Shown: positions 41,918-52,003, counted from the stretch's first letter. The stretch: DNA of 64,000 nucleotides from Pyropia yezoensis (GCA_009829735.1 CM020618.1:13808568-13872567), one strand, 5' to 3'. Numbers and translations: made by a program. Notes: generated by a model not told the origin, from the letters alone.

Positions 41918-42491
41918 AGATTCGGCCCGTCCTCGGGTCGAGTTGCATTCGGGGTACCGAATGTAAGTGGGTCACGTGACCGTTTACCCGTCGGGTGGGG
42001 CTTTGCGCCCCGTCACGACAGACACCCCTTTTCGAGGTTGTCCGAGGGGGGTGCCCCCCTTTGTGTGGTACACACACGATCCGTTTTCCGGACCGTTAAT
42101 TTCCCGATGCGGGTTTTTGTTCACGACCCCCCTTTCCGAGGGGTGGTGCAAGCGGATCCGCCACCAGGTGCCTGGTGGTAGGGGGGCCCCTCTCGTGTGG
42201 ACGATTGAGTGGGGGGCGGGGGCTGCCCGCGTTGCGTGGGGGCGGTTGGGGGTGACCCCCCTTTGCTTACCCCGTGTGGGGGGGTGGCCCCGTCCCGCCC
42301 AGGTGCCTGGGTGGAGCGCGTTCGTAGCCCCGTGGGGCGCGGGTCGACCCGCGTGCCTGCGGCGCTTCTCGTGGCCGTTTGTGGTCATAAGCGCGGGTGT
42401 CCGCGCTTCCCTGGCTCGTCCCGGTTATCCGACCGTACCGGGTTGTAGCCGTCGACGGCTTGTGGGCGCGGGGGACTCCGCACCCGTTATC

Positions 42492-43676
42492 ATGTCCTAT
42501 CCCCAGGTGCTTGAAGAGGAGGAAGACCTCCTGATCGGGGAGGAGATGGAGGACGACGCGCCTGTCGGTCCCGACGCCGCGCGTTACGGGGTGAGCTCGT
42601 CTGACGACGACGGGCCTGCGGTGTCCGTCCGTCTGTCGGCCGGAGGACTGTCGTCCGTGTGCAGCGGCACGACGGTGCCGTCGGCCGGAGGTCAACCCGG
42701 CGGTCAACCGCGCGTGGCGGCTTCTACCCCCTCTCTGCCGGCTGCCCGGATGGAGCCTGGTGCCGGTGCCGGCTCACCGCAGGTACCTCAAGATGGTCCG
42801 CCCTGCGGCGGAGGTGGCGACCCGCAGCCGACTCCGGCTGGTCAAGGTGGTCCGGGTGTCCGGGCGGTGACTCCTCGAGGCGGTCCCGACGTTGACGCGG
42901 GTGGTGGTGGCGGTGCGACACCCGGTGCGGTGGGTCAAGACGGTGCGGGTGTCCGCACGGCCGGGGCTCCGGCTCCGGAGGCTGTCCAAGTGCCTTCCAC
43001 TTCCGAGGCGGGGGCTACGCCGACGGGTGGTGCCGGCGCCGGTACCATACCTGCGGTGCCGCGGGTGTCGAGCGGTCAAGACGCTCCTTCTCCCATGGCG
43101 GTTGACACCGGGAGTTACTCCGGGCGGGCGCCCGCCCTTCTTCTTCCTCCTCGGCCTCGTCCATCTCCGACGTCGGCCCCTCTGCCGGTGGTGCGTCCCC
43201 CGGCGCCCCCGATTCTTCCTGGTCCTGCCCGGGTTGCCCCGTTGGGTGGCGGCGTCGCCGTGGCGGCGGGTCAACCCGCCATGTCGGTGTCCGACTTGGT
43301 GGCTCGGGTTCGAGGCCTCACGGTGCAAGAGTCGATGGAGTCCGATGGGCGTATGCGGGTGGACTTCCACCTGGTGCATCCCCGTGGAGAATCCTCCCGG
43401 CGCGTCAAGGTGGACCCGTGCTGGGAGCGGGAGTTGGTGCGGCTGGTCAACCAGCCGAACGCGGTCCGGGTGGAACACCATTGGATCCTGAGTCAGCCGG
43501 ACGACCGGCATGCGCAGCTCTGGCGCACCCGGGTGGGACGGGGTGAGGTCTACCTCGACCCCAACTTCGGGGTCTGCGACCTGATTGCCCCCGCGTTGCC
43601 GCGGGAGATTGACTACCCGGCTAGTGCTCGGGGATTGCGGCGGCGGCGGAGCCGGTTGCGTTTGGGGAGACGGTGA
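42492..43676 (+). CDS. Antisense ORF A of the retrotransposon, unknown
   Basis: A 394-residue protein read opposite to gag-pol. The ATG at 42492 is the first in a frame open from 41967. The N-terminus is acidic (LEEEEDLLIGEEMEDDAP), the middle is Pro/Gly/Ala/Val-rich, and the last 130 residues look folded (SDLVARVRGLTVQESMESDG onward) and end in an Arg cluster. Amino-acid use is normal on this strand and odd on the other, which supports real coding. It overlaps ORF B by four bases in the -1 frame. Extra antisense ORFs between pol and the 3' LTR are known in some plant Ty3/gypsy groups; homology to these could not be tested here. Confidence 0.7.
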   Translation: MSYPQVLEEEEDLLIGEEMEDDAPVGPDAARYGVSSSDDDGPAVSVRLSAGGLSSVCSGTTVPSAGGQPGGQPRVAASTPSLPAARMEPGAGAGSPQVPQDGPPCGGGGDPQPTPAGQGGPGVRAVTPRGGPDVDAGGGGGATPGAVGQDGAGVRTAGAPAPEAVQVPSTSEAGATPTGGAGAGTIPAVPRVSSGQDAPSPMAVDTGSYSGRAPALLLPPRPRPSPTSAPLPVVRPPAPPILPGPARVAPLGGGVAVAAGQPAMSVSDLVARVRGLTVQESMESDGRMRVDFHLVHPRGESSRRVKVDPCWERELVRLVNQPNAVRVEHHWILSQPDDRHAQLWRTRVGRGEVYLDPNFGVCDLIAPALPREIDYPASARGLRRRRSRLRLGRR

Positions 43677-44938
43677 GCCGTACCGGTCGGTATCCCGACT
43701 TTGACTACTACCCGGGGGTACCCCCGTATCTGTCGTTGACGGCTCCCTACCCGCCCATGGCGGGGTTGAAGTCGGCGTCGAGTTGGCGACGTAATCATGG
43801 TGTCATGGCGGATGCGTTCCGCACGGATATAACGTGTGCGTTGCAGACCGGCAACGGTCGTGCTCCGGTATACACTCCCGTGCGCCCGCCGCTATGGCAG
43901 GAGGGGTGGGAACCCGCCCCTGCTTTCCGGTTTGACACCGGCTCCTGCCTCCGATACTTCGGGAGTGTGTTGGCCTCCCGGCCGGTCCACCCGTTGCAGG
44001 GTACCTTCACCCTTGAGGTTACCCTCGGGCAGGCTTCATCCTTCTTGCTGTCCGTCCGCCGGCAGGGTCGTCTGTTTCATCTTCCGACGGGTGTCCGTCG
44101 GCACATCGCGCAGTTGGGCGTGGATCTGATAGCTGCCAAGACCGGGTTGGCCCGGGAGTTCGAAGCCCTGCTGGCTGTTCACGATGCCGTGAACTGGGCT
44201 GGGGTGTTGGCCCTTCCCCCGTACCGGGACCCGCAGGCTGGGGCTTCCCCCTTGCCTCGTCACTCGTTGCGTGTCCGGCGTACTCAGCCGGGTGAGCCTA
44301 GTTGCCATGGGTGGGCGTCCACCGAGGCCGTTCCTGACCTGGGTATTCCCATGGTTATCCATGACCCTCTTCAGGTCCTTGCTCCGTGGTTCGGTAACCC
44401 GATGCCGGCGGCGGTTGGCCGTCGTCCCCGAGAGTGGGGCTCTGTGGGTGGGGATCGTGAGGTGTCCCGTCGTCGGGCGGAGTACCGCCGTGGTTACGGT
44501 GGAGCCCCTTCGGTAGGGTCCTACCGGGCCTCGTATCAGGTGCCACCGGCTCCGGTGGTAGCCGTGTCGGCTCCTGTGGCTCCTCTGGCTGCGCCAGTGT
44601 CACCTCCCGCCCCTGTCCTACATGACGGGGGTCCCCGTCTCTGGTATGAAGGCGTTGACGCCCTTGTTACCCGCGCAATGCGTGGGGGTCTCTCTGTTAG
44701 CTGGGGGGATATCCCCCCAGGTGCTGCGCTGGTTGGGTCAGCGCGTTGCTTTGGTGGCGTGCTGGACCGCCTCCAGAAAGCTCTGGAGGACGTGGAGGCT
44801 GGCCGCAGCACCCTCGTCCAGCTATGCACCGAGGTAACTCGGGTGGTCGACCGTCGTGACATTGCCGACCGGTGGAGCACGGAGGTATACGCGCTTACGC
44901 GTGAAATGCCTCCCTCGGGCAGTGGGTCTACCCACTGA
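43673..44938 (+). CDS. Antisense ORF B of the retrotransposon, unknown
   Basis: About 420 codons in the -1 frame relative to ORF A, with the first ATG at 43757 and another at 43805. It could be made by -1 frameshifting at TTTGGGG (43661-43667) shortly before ORF A's stop or by starting at an internal ATG. The product has a Tyr/Pro-rich start (YPDFDYYPGVPPYLS), a likely folded middle (FTLEVTLGQASSFLLSVRRQ), a Pro/Ala/Val linker, and a helical C-terminal 100 residues. No known domain is recognised. Size and position could suit a structural or regulatory accessory protein, but that is a guess. Confidence 0.65.
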   Translation: MSRTGRYPDFDYYPGVPPYLSLTAPYPPMAGLKSASSWRRNHGVMADAFRTDITCALQTGNGRAPVYTPVRPPLWQEGWEPAPAFRFDTGSCLRYFGSVLASRPVHPLQGTFTLEVTLGQASSFLLSVRRQGRLFHLPTGVRRHIAQLGVDLIAAKTGLAREFEALLAVHDAVNWAGVLALPPYRDPQAGASPLPRHSLRVRRTQPGEPSCHGWASTEAVPDLGIPMVIHDPLQVLAPWFGNPMPAAVGRRPREWGSVGGDREVSRRRAEYRRGYGGAPSVGSYRASYQVPPAPVVAVSAPVAPLAAPVSPPAPVLHDGGPRLWYEGVDALVTRAMRGGLSVSWGDIPPGAALVGSARCFGGVLDRLQKALEDVEAGRSTLVQLCTEVTRVVDRRDIADRWSTEVYALTREMPPSGSGSTH

Positions 44939-45419
44939 GGAGTGCTATTTGTTTGTGAGGGAGAGGGCCCCGGCAACCCTTATGGTAGCCGGGTAGTAGT
45001 GAGTATAAACTCATCCCCCGCTGGGGGCATTGCTTGCCTCTGTTTGCTGCCCTGGGGAGTACCCCTTCTGGCTCAGTGGTGCCTTGCCTCCCGCCCAACT
45101 TCTTCCGGTTGGTTCATGCTTGGGGAGGTTATCCTCCCTCACTTTGTGTCTTGGCTTGGGGAGGTCATCCTCCCGTGTAAGCTCCCTAGTTACTTCGATA
45201 TTATCGGAGTTAGCCTTTACCTTTAAGTTAACTTATTAAGGTTCAGGTTTTTTCTTAGTTACCTAAGCTTAGCTCTACTTAGTTACCTAAGCTTGGTTCG
45301 ACTTAGAAACCTAAGTCTGATTTGACTTAGAAACCTAAGTCTGCCGTAACCATGTCACACCCTACTTAGTAGGTATAAGCCTCACCCCCCAACAGCCGAA
45401 GTCGGTGTCGGTTGGGTTG
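44939..45419. other. Spacer between ORF B and the end of pol
   Basis: AT-richer than the rest of the element and without a gene. It separates two convergent coding units, so both should end transcription or processing here. It contains four 24-bp repeats listed separately. Confidence 0.6.
45254..45349. repeat. 24-bp tandem repeat, four copies
   Basis: Copies start at 45254, 45278, 45302 and 45326. Each holds the inverted repeat CTTAG-NN-ACCTAAG (TTACC in the first two copies, AAACC in the last two). Confidence 0.9.
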
Positions 45420-48400
45420 TTACAGTAGGCGTCGTCGCCTCATGTACGGCATGAGGAGTTGGCGGGGTATATTCGCCGCCTGTTCCCAGGTGGGTGAGTC
45501 GTATCCGACCCACATAACCTTGACGTACCAGGGTCCTGGTATGTCCGGGTCGGTGTGTCCGACCACGCTCTCTACTTGGTATGGAATCCCATCCGGTCCC
45601 ACCGGGTCATCCGACCGGTGGGTTGTAAGAGCTTCATGTAGCAACCCAGCCGGTACCGGCTGAGGCTGTTCCGGCTTCGGAGCAGGTGTGACATCATTCA
45701 TACTGATGCGTTGGATCTCCGTATCGGAGTGTAAGATAACAGAGTGGTCATCTCTGTGGAGGATCTGGTACGGTCCCTTGACCGGTTGCATAAGCTTGTT
45801 CCCTCGGAACTTCTGGTGTCTGATATAGACCCAGTCACCTGTTACCAGGGTTGCGTTGCGCACCCGTAGTCGGGCGTCGAAGTTCTTCTTATACCGAAGT
45901 TGTGTTCTGTCAAGGGCACCCTTGAGCTTAGGAATCATCCACGATAGCTTGGCCAACCAAGCTAGGTGGATGCGTTCGGCGGGTCGGCCCTTCGGTGTAT
46001 CATACCGAGTGCACCTGCCGGGTGGCAGCGTCAGGTTACCGACGCCTAGTGGCATGACCCACTCCAGCGGAGCAATGTCTGTGCTCCGATGTGGCCTGGC
46101 ATTGTATGCCAGGGTGAGTACGGACAGAAGCCTGTCCCAAGTGTTCGTGTGCTCGGCCACGTAGCACTGTAGCATCTTTACGATGGTGCGGTTGAACCGC
46201 TCCACCTGCCCGTTGGACTGCGGGTGGTAGTCGGATGCCCGACGTGGTTCGATACCGAACATGCCCAGGACCTTCGTGCAGAATGCCGACGTAAGGTTTG
46301 CTCCGTTATCGGAGAGGAGTTGCTTCATGACTCCGTATGCACTGATCCAGTGGTCAACCACTGCGTTCATGATCGTGTATGCCGTATCATTCGGGATGGC
46401 TGCCGCTCTTGACAGCTTAGTGAAGCGGTCAGACATGACCAGGATGTACCTGTTCCCTTCTTCCGTTATCGGAAGTGGCCCGAGTATGTCGATAGCGACT
46501 TGCTCGTTGGGCCCATCAGGTGGGAATAGCTTCATGGCAGACGCCTGCCTATGTAGACTCATGCGGTTACGTGCACAGGGGTGGCATCCCCGTACGTGGT
46601 CGACCACGTCGACGGCCATTGCTGGCCAGTAGAAGAACCTTCGCATTGCTGCGAACATACGTGAACCCCCCGGATGTCCGGCTGTAGGGTTCTCATGTTC
46701 TCGTTCCATGACGGCTTGCCGTAAGGACACGGGAACCACGACTTGATGTCGTCCATCGGCGGGTGCCCGCCGGTATATGAGTCCGTCTTCGTTCTCGGAG
46801 AAGATGCCGGCTGTACCGGCCAGGAGGTTAGCACGATGACGTCTACAGTCATCGTCGTTGGCCTGTGCCTCGCGGAAGTCCGCGAGGGTCAATGGGCACG
46901 CAAGGTGTGCCATGGTATGGTCAACCATACCCTGGGTAGCATTACCCACCATGCACACCGGTACTACCGGGATGTCCTCGTCCACCGGGCGGGTATCCCC
47001 GCTCGGGGTGTCGAGTCGAGACAACGCGTCTCCGAGGTGGTGGGTTGACCCAGCCTTATACACCGTGCGGTAGTCGTGCTCGGCCATCTTCAGCCTCCAT
47101 CGGGCTAGCCTCCCATGGCTATCGGAATCCTTGTCACCAAGGTTGAGGAGCCATCGTAGGGGTTCGTGGTCGGACCTCACGATGAACCTGGAGCCCTCCA
47201 GGTATGGACGGAGCAGTTGCACTGCCCATATAACTCCGAGGCATTCACGCTCGGTGGCACTATAGTTCCGCTCAGCCGGGTTGAGTGTCCGGCTGAAGTA
47301 CCCTACCGGACGTAGGTCCGGGATAACGTTATCGGTACCGATCAACGTCTCTCCCTGTAACAGGGTGCATCCCACTTGTGTATCACACGCATCGACATCG
47401 ATGACGAAGGTACCCCGTCTATGCGGTAACGCAAGGACGGGTGGGGCTAGTAGGGCTCGCTTCAGCGACTCGAATGCCTCCTCTTCGCTAGGCGAAGGGG
47501 GTTGGAGTACCTTGGGTAAGGTACTGCTCGTAAGAACCGTTAACGGTTTAGCTATCCGAGCGAAGTCCTTGACGAACCGTCGGTATACATTGCACATTCC
47601 CAGGAAGCTCTTGAGCTGCGTCTGGGTGTTAGGGAACCGGGCATCCCGGAGTGCCCGGGTATTGGCTTCGAGTACCCCTAGTTTACCAGGGGTTATCTGG
47701 TGGCCCAGATATTCGACCGTCTGTTGGAAGAAGGCGCACTTCTTCAGACGCAGGGTTACCCCGGCGTTCCTCAAGAGGGTGAGTACCTCGTCAACATGTT
47801 GTACATGGTCATCCATGTTACGCGAGAAGACGATGACGTCATCGAGGTACACTAGGCAGTTACGCCACTTCACCCCAGACAGTATGATGTCGATAGCCCG
47901 CTGGAATGTAGCGGGGGCGTTGGACAATCCGAAGGGCATCCTTAGGAACTCGTACACTCCACTGTGACAGACGAATGCCGTCTTGGGGATATCCTCGTCC
48001 GCCACCGGGATCTGCCAGTATCCGGCATTGCAGTCGATGGTGGTAAACACCGTAGCCTCCCCCAGGGAGTCGATGCATTCATCCATCCTTGGTAAAGGGT
48101 ATGAGTCCTTCTTGGTAACCAAGTTGAGGCGTCGATAATCGATGCAAAACCGAGGGGTTTGATCCTTCTTCGGCACAATAACGACTGGGGCACCCCATTC
48201 CGACATCGAAGGTCGGATCACCTTAGCTTCACTCATCCTCTTCACTTCTCCATCAACGATCTCTCGTTGCATAGGTCCCGCTCGGTGCGGTTGTGAGCGG
48301 GCGGGCCGTGCGCCTGGTACCAGGCCTATACGATGTTGGGTTGCCCCAATGGTCCCCAAGGCCCCGCCTGTCCACATAACGTCATGCTTTCTTAGCATCC

Positions 48401-49586
48401 GTCGTACCCCTTCGGCTACCGAAGGGGGAAGGTGGTCGAGGTTAGCCTCGGCCAGTGCCTTCAAGGCCTCTTGGTCCTTTGGCGGCAGGTCCGCCGGAGC
48501 CGCCGATGGGTTAGGCTTCCCGTCATCGGGTTGCTGTCGCTCGGTGGTCTCGGCGACCGCCAGTACTTCAAGTGGTTCCACTTGACCTTCCTTATCCGGG
48601 GTAAGGATATCTCCTTCGTAGAGTTCGGCAATCCCGAGGATAGTTCCCTTCGGGAGGGTGACTGCCTTACGGCGGTAGTTCGCCATCACTAGGAGGGACG
48701 ACCCTCCTGCTGGGAGGTCTATGAGACCGTTGGCCATGGTCAACCCATGGCGCTTGTACGTCCGTAGGTTGGACTGGACTCTGCAGATGCCTGCGAGGTC
48801 GCAGTTAACCGGGAGGACTGTCTCCGACAACGGCTCAAAGCGAGTTCGCTTGGCCAACCGAAGTGTCTTCGGCTCGACGCTTGCGTACACCTCAGCCACG
48901 TTAACGTGGCTTCCTTGTAGCGTCAGGTCCCTGACGATAGCCGTGTGTCCTCGCTTCGTCCCGTCGGCTTCTTGAAGCTCGACGGTCCTCCGGCCTGGCC
49001 GGATTGCATCAACGTGAACGTTGATGAAGGTGCACCCCAGTATGCAGGGCACCGATAGCGTTTCACATACCAGGAAGTCAACTTCCGTGGTGAGATCCCC
49101 GATGGTAACCCGCAGCGACATCGCTGCGGTCGTACGAATGAGTCGACCATTCGCGTCCTTGATGGTGGGTCCCCGAGTCACTCTGACTCGTGGAAGCCAC
49201 TTGTCCGGGAGGGTATCCTTCCGGATAAGGTTGGGTCCAGCCCCTGTGTCCAGTACAGGGTAGTACGATCGTGTCGACTGGGGGTCAACCCCCAGTGTGG
49301 CTGATACCTTGAAGTTCTCCAAGGTAAACAACACATGTCCTACACCGATATCCGGTGTAGCTCGGGCATCCTGAACAGGGCCCTTGTCTGGTTCAACGTG
49401 AAGGGGCTTCCCGTCCTCTCCTCCCAACCTCGGAGGTTGGTCATCAATCCCCTGACGCCGTGTCGTCGGGGCCGGAAGGTGTACCCGGGGGTTGATGCGG
49501 CGTCGGCTCAACCGCGCTCTCCGTGGGGCTTTCCCCGCGGTACTCCGGGGTGGCTTGCTTGGGTGACCCCAGCGCCCCCCGGTCAT
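45420..49586 (-). CDS. pol: Pol polyprotein of the chromovirus
   Basis: 1388 residues from the ATG at 49586; the frame is open further upstream into the end of gag. Domains: aspartic protease with DTGAG at 113-117; reverse transcriptase about 440-630 with D518 (TTIDCNAGYWQIP) and YLDD at 580-583; RNase H about 725-860 starting FVIDVDACD; integrase with zinc-binding H964 or H971, C1001 and C1004, and the catalytic triad D1033, D1093, E1129; and a chromodomain-like end (YQVESVVG, VMWVGYDSPTWEQAANI). All catalytic residues that can be checked are present, so it looks functional. It is probably made as a gag-pol fusion by -1 frameshifting at 49601-49607. The stop is TAA at 45420-45422. Confidence 0.97.
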   Translation of the reverse strand: MTGGRWGHPSKPPRSTAGKAPRRARLSRRRINPRVHLPAPTTRRQGIDDQPPRLGGEDGKPLHVEPDKGPVQDARATPDIGVGHVLFTLENFKVSATLGVDPQSTRSYYPVLDTGAGPNLIRKDTLPDKWLPRVRVTRGPTIKDANGRLIRTTAAMSLRVTIGDLTTEVDFLVCETLSVPCILGCTFINVHVDAIRPGRRTVELQEADGTKRGHTAIVRDLTLQGSHVNVAEVYASVEPKTLRLAKRTRFEPLSETVLPVNCDLAGICRVQSNLRTYKRHGLTMANGLIDLPAGGSSLLVMANYRRKAVTLPKGTILGIAELYEGDILTPDKEGQVEPLEVLAVAETTERQQPDDGKPNPSAAPADLPPKDQEALKALAEANLDHLPPSVAEGVRRMLRKHDVMWTGGALGTIGATQHRIGLVPGARPARSQPHRAGPMQREIVDGEVKRMSEAKVIRPSMSEWGAPVVIVPKKDQTPRFCIDYRRLNLVTKKDSYPLPRMDECIDSLGEATVFTTIDCNAGYWQIPVADEDIPKTAFVCHSGVYEFLRMPFGLSNAPATFQRAIDIILSGVKWRNCLVYLDDVIVFSRNMDDHVQHVDEVLTLLRNAGVTLRLKKCAFFQQTVEYLGHQITPGKLGVLEANTRALRDARFPNTQTQLKSFLGMCNVYRRFVKDFARIAKPLTVLTSSTLPKVLQPPSPSEEEAFESLKRALLAPPVLALPHRRGTFVIDVDACDTQVGCTLLQGETLIGTDNVIPDLRPVGYFSRTLNPAERNYSATERECLGVIWAVQLLRPYLEGSRFIVRSDHEPLRWLLNLGDKDSDSHGRLARWRLKMAEHDYRTVYKAGSTHHLGDALSRLDTPSGDTRPVDEDIPVVPVCMVGNATQGMVDHTMAHLACPLTLADFREAQANDDDCRRHRANLLAGTAGIFSENEDGLIYRRAPADGRHQVVVPVSLRQAVMEREHENPTAGHPGGSRMFAAMRRFFYWPAMAVDVVDHVRGCHPCARNRMSLHRQASAMKLFPPDGPNEQVAIDILGPLPITEEGNRYILVMSDRFTKLSRAAAIPNDTAYTIMNAVVDHWISAYGVMKQLLSDNGANLTSAFCTKVLGMFGIEPRRASDYHPQSNGQVERFNRTIVKMLQCYVAEHTNTWDRLLSVLTLAYNARPHRSTDIAPLEWVMPLGVGNLTLPPGRCTRYDTPKGRPAERIHLAWLAKLSWMIPKLKGALDRTQLRYKKNFDARLRVRNATLVTGDWVYIRHQKFRGNKLMQPVKGPYQILHRDDHSVILHSDTEIQRISMNDVTPAPKPEQPQPVPAGLLHEALTTHRSDDPVGPDGIPYQVESVVGHTDPDIPGPWYVKVMWVGYDSPTWEQAANIPRQLLMPYMRRRRLL

Positions 49587-49594
49587 CCTTCCTC

Positions 49595-51784
49595 TTACTC
49601 GTTTCCCGCCCTTGGTAGGGTGCTGTCCGCCGGGACATCCGGCTGAGGAGGTGCCCCCTCGACGGCCAGTACTCCACCTCGAGCTGGCTGCCTACCCGGT
49701 GCGGGTCCGGGTGCTCGGGGGGGATACCCCCCGGTGGATGCCTTGCGTTGCGCCGCTGCCCGCCGAGACTCCTCGGGGATGAGTGGGCAGGAAGACACCC
49801 AGTGCTGGGGATCCCCACACAACATACATCCGGACGTGCCGGTCCCCCCTTGAGGTCGCATCGGGGTAGCCCCGTAGCTACGGTTGCCTCCCTCGGGCGC
49901 CCGAGTGCCTGCTCCCTGGTAGGCCTTGGGTCCTTGGGTCAACCGGAACATGGACTCCCCCAACCGGTTGGGTCGGCCCGCAATCTGCGGGGGTGCCTCC
50001 GTGCGCACCGCCCATGTTGGCAAGGGTTGGTGAGGGTTACCCGTCACCGGGGAGTACCCCGTAGTCCGCACATACGGGACGCGCCGTCCCGTTCCTTCGT
50101 TGACCTGGAACTGGGTTCCAGCCGGGGCGATGTACGCTACCGTACCATGTTCATCAATCACCGGCGTCGCCGGTAGCAACAGGTGGCCCTGTTGGTCGAC
50201 TAGAGGGTCATCCTCACCAATAGGGGTATGTTCGGTCGCCACCAGTACTGGTGCGGCCTTACGTTCCACCTTCTCTTGCCTCGGTACCGGGGTAAGACTG
50301 GGCTTGCCTCCCTCACCCTTGGGCTTCGGGGCCAAGGCACACTCCGGGTGTAGAACCCGGTAGGCGTCCCCTAGGGACTTGCACATATGCATCAGTCGAC
50401 TGAAGTTCGTCCGTGCCGTGTTGGCGCCCCGTGCGGATATCCGCACGTAGTTGGGTACTCCTGCGAACAGGATGGCCCGTAGCTCCCCTTCTCCGAGGAG
50501 CTTCCCCAGCTCGTAGTCGAGCTCTTGGATCCGGCGTCCAAACATCTCCTCATCCTCCCAGGACTGGGCGGTGGCAGTGCGAAGGGCCCGATAGTGGTCC
50601 TCGCACTTGTCCTCACTGAGGTAGCTGCTCAGCAGCTCCTTCAATATCCCACGGTAATCCATGGGGGTGGCCGCGACCCTCATTCCCGGCATCGGGGATG
50701 CCTGGCGAAGAATGCCTCGCACCCGTTCATCAACAAAGAACGGGAGGATCTCCAGAGCCAGCCCCTCGTTAACGAGCGCCTTGTCTGCGGCTGCCTTGAA
50801 GCTGGTCAAGAAGCCGATGACTGCCAACGGGCGTCCGTTCGGCCCCCCGAACATAGGGACTCCCTTCATAAGGGTCTGCATAGAGCGGATCGCCCGATGC
50901 GACGTATTACGCATCGATTCCGATACGGTGGTAGAGCGGTCCTCCAAACGATAACGTTCCGGAGTAAGAACCGACCGGAAGACCTCGTTGACGATCTCCG
51001 TGTCAGCGTCCTGGATATCCAGTCGCTTAGCCAGTTGATGAGCGAACTCATCGGACTCCATCCGCTTCAGTAGGCTCGCAGTTACCTGCGCGGTCATAGC
51101 TTCCACCACTGAAGATGGTACTTCAGGCGTCGGCACCTCGGGAACCCGAGTTGCCTGGCCTCCTTCGTCGTGGGGGTACTGCGAGAGGGTACCTCCTCCT
51201 CCAATAACCGACTCTCCCCCGGCGTACGTATCTGCAGGGTCGTGTCCGCGGAGTCCGCTTCGGGTGCTCCGAGCGTATCGCTCCGTGTGACTCCGTTCCA
51301 ACTCTGCCGACGAGTCGGACCCATACCCCATTGTGTCCGGGGGTTGTCCAGGAGTAGCAACACCGGGGTTGACCCTGGTGGACTCCGAAAGTAGTCCGGC
51401 CGGTTCGAACCGTACCGGTGTGGGAGGAACACGACGGGGTCCCGTCGTGTGCCGTGTTGACATCAACACTGCCATTGCGTCCTCCGTCCGATCTTGACGG
51501 GCGTCGAGCCCGGAAAACCGGGCCTCGATGCGGGCCAATGATGCCATCAGGGAATCCCCTGGTGAAGGAGGCGGCGGAGTGAGGTCGGTCGACGACAGTT
51601 GAGGCGGGCCCCCGCCTCCTGCCGTCCGAGCCGTGCCAAACGTCGATCCGGCACCGGAAAGCATTGGCGTCTCAATGTTATCGATCGGGTTCCCGATCCC
51701 GGTTCCCGTAGTCACCTCCGGAGTCGGCGTCGACGCCGATCCGTCATCTTGAACGTTCCCCGTCTCTTGGGTAGACATAGTCAC
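49595..51784 (-). CDS. gag: Gag protein of the chromovirus
   Basis: 729 residues, with possible starts at residues 1 and 3. The N-terminal 200 residues are polar and Pro/Thr/Gly-rich. The central part (about residues 230-480) is helical and fits a retrotransposon capsid. Near residue 650 a CCHC zinc knuckle, CMLCGDPQHWVSSC (C-x2-C-x4-H-x4-C), should bind the element's RNA. The stop is TAA at 49595-49597, with the slippery heptamer just before it. Pol begins in the -1 frame. Confidence 0.95.
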   Translation of the reverse strand: MTMSTQETGNVQDDGSASTPTPEVTTGTGIGNPIDNIETPMLSGAGSTFGTARTAGGGGPPQLSSTDLTPPPPSPGDSLMASLARIEARFSGLDARQDRTEDAMAVLMSTRHTTGPRRVPPTPVRFEPAGLLSESTRVNPGVATPGQPPDTMGYGSDSSAELERSHTERYARSTRSGLRGHDPADTYAGGESVIGGGGTLSQYPHDEGGQATRVPEVPTPEVPSSVVEAMTAQVTASLLKRMESDEFAHQLAKRLDIQDADTEIVNEVFRSVLTPERYRLEDRSTTVSESMRNTSHRAIRSMQTLMKGVPMFGGPNGRPLAVIGFLTSFKAAADKALVNEGLALEILPFFVDERVRGILRQASPMPGMRVAATPMDYRGILKELLSSYLSEDKCEDHYRALRTATAQSWEDEEMFGRRIQELDYELGKLLGEGELRAILFAGVPNYVRISARGANTARTNFSRLMHMCKSLGDAYRVLHPECALAPKPKGEGGKPSLTPVPRQEKVERKAAPVLVATEHTPIGEDDPLVDQQGHLLLPATPVIDEHGTVAYIAPAGTQFQVNEGTGRRVPYVRTTGYSPVTGNPHQPLPTWAVRTEAPPQIAGRPNRLGESMFRLTQGPKAYQGAGTRAPEGGNRSYGATPMRPQGGTGTSGCMLCGDPQHWVSSCPLIPEESRRAAAQRKASTGGYPPRAPGPAPGRQPARGGVLAVEGAPPQPDVPADSTLPRAGNE
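49601..49607 (-). promoter_or_regulatory. Likely -1 ribosomal frameshift site GGGAAAC
   Basis: On the minus strand the gag codons read GCG GGA AAC GAG TAA, so G-GGA-AAC fits the X-XXY-YYZ slippery pattern three bases before the gag stop. A -1 slip enters the pol frame, which is open from here. GC-rich sequence follows and could fold into the required downstream structure. Confidence 0.75.
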
Positions 51785-51985
51785 AATCAGTCAACCGACG
51801 CAACGACCACCACGAATAAGAGAGCGAGGGGGTAGATTGGGGAGAGTAACAGTAGGTCACAGTCACAGGTAAAAACTCAACACAATCGATCAGGTCGCAA
51901 CACCACGAGTACAAGAAAAGGACCGGATCCCTATCCGTGTGCCAGGGCCGAAGACGGCGTCACCACAAGGGTGACGGAAACCCGT

Positions 51986-52002
51986 CCCCTGCTGCTCCAC
52001 CA
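51986..52002 (-). other. Primer-binding site
   Basis: TGGTGGAGCAGCAGGGG on the minus strand, next to the 5' LTR. It starts with TGG, complementary to a tRNA CCA end, and would pair with a tRNA ending GCTGCTCCACCA. The tRNA cannot be named from this alone. Confidence 0.7.
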
Positions 52003-52003
52003 A

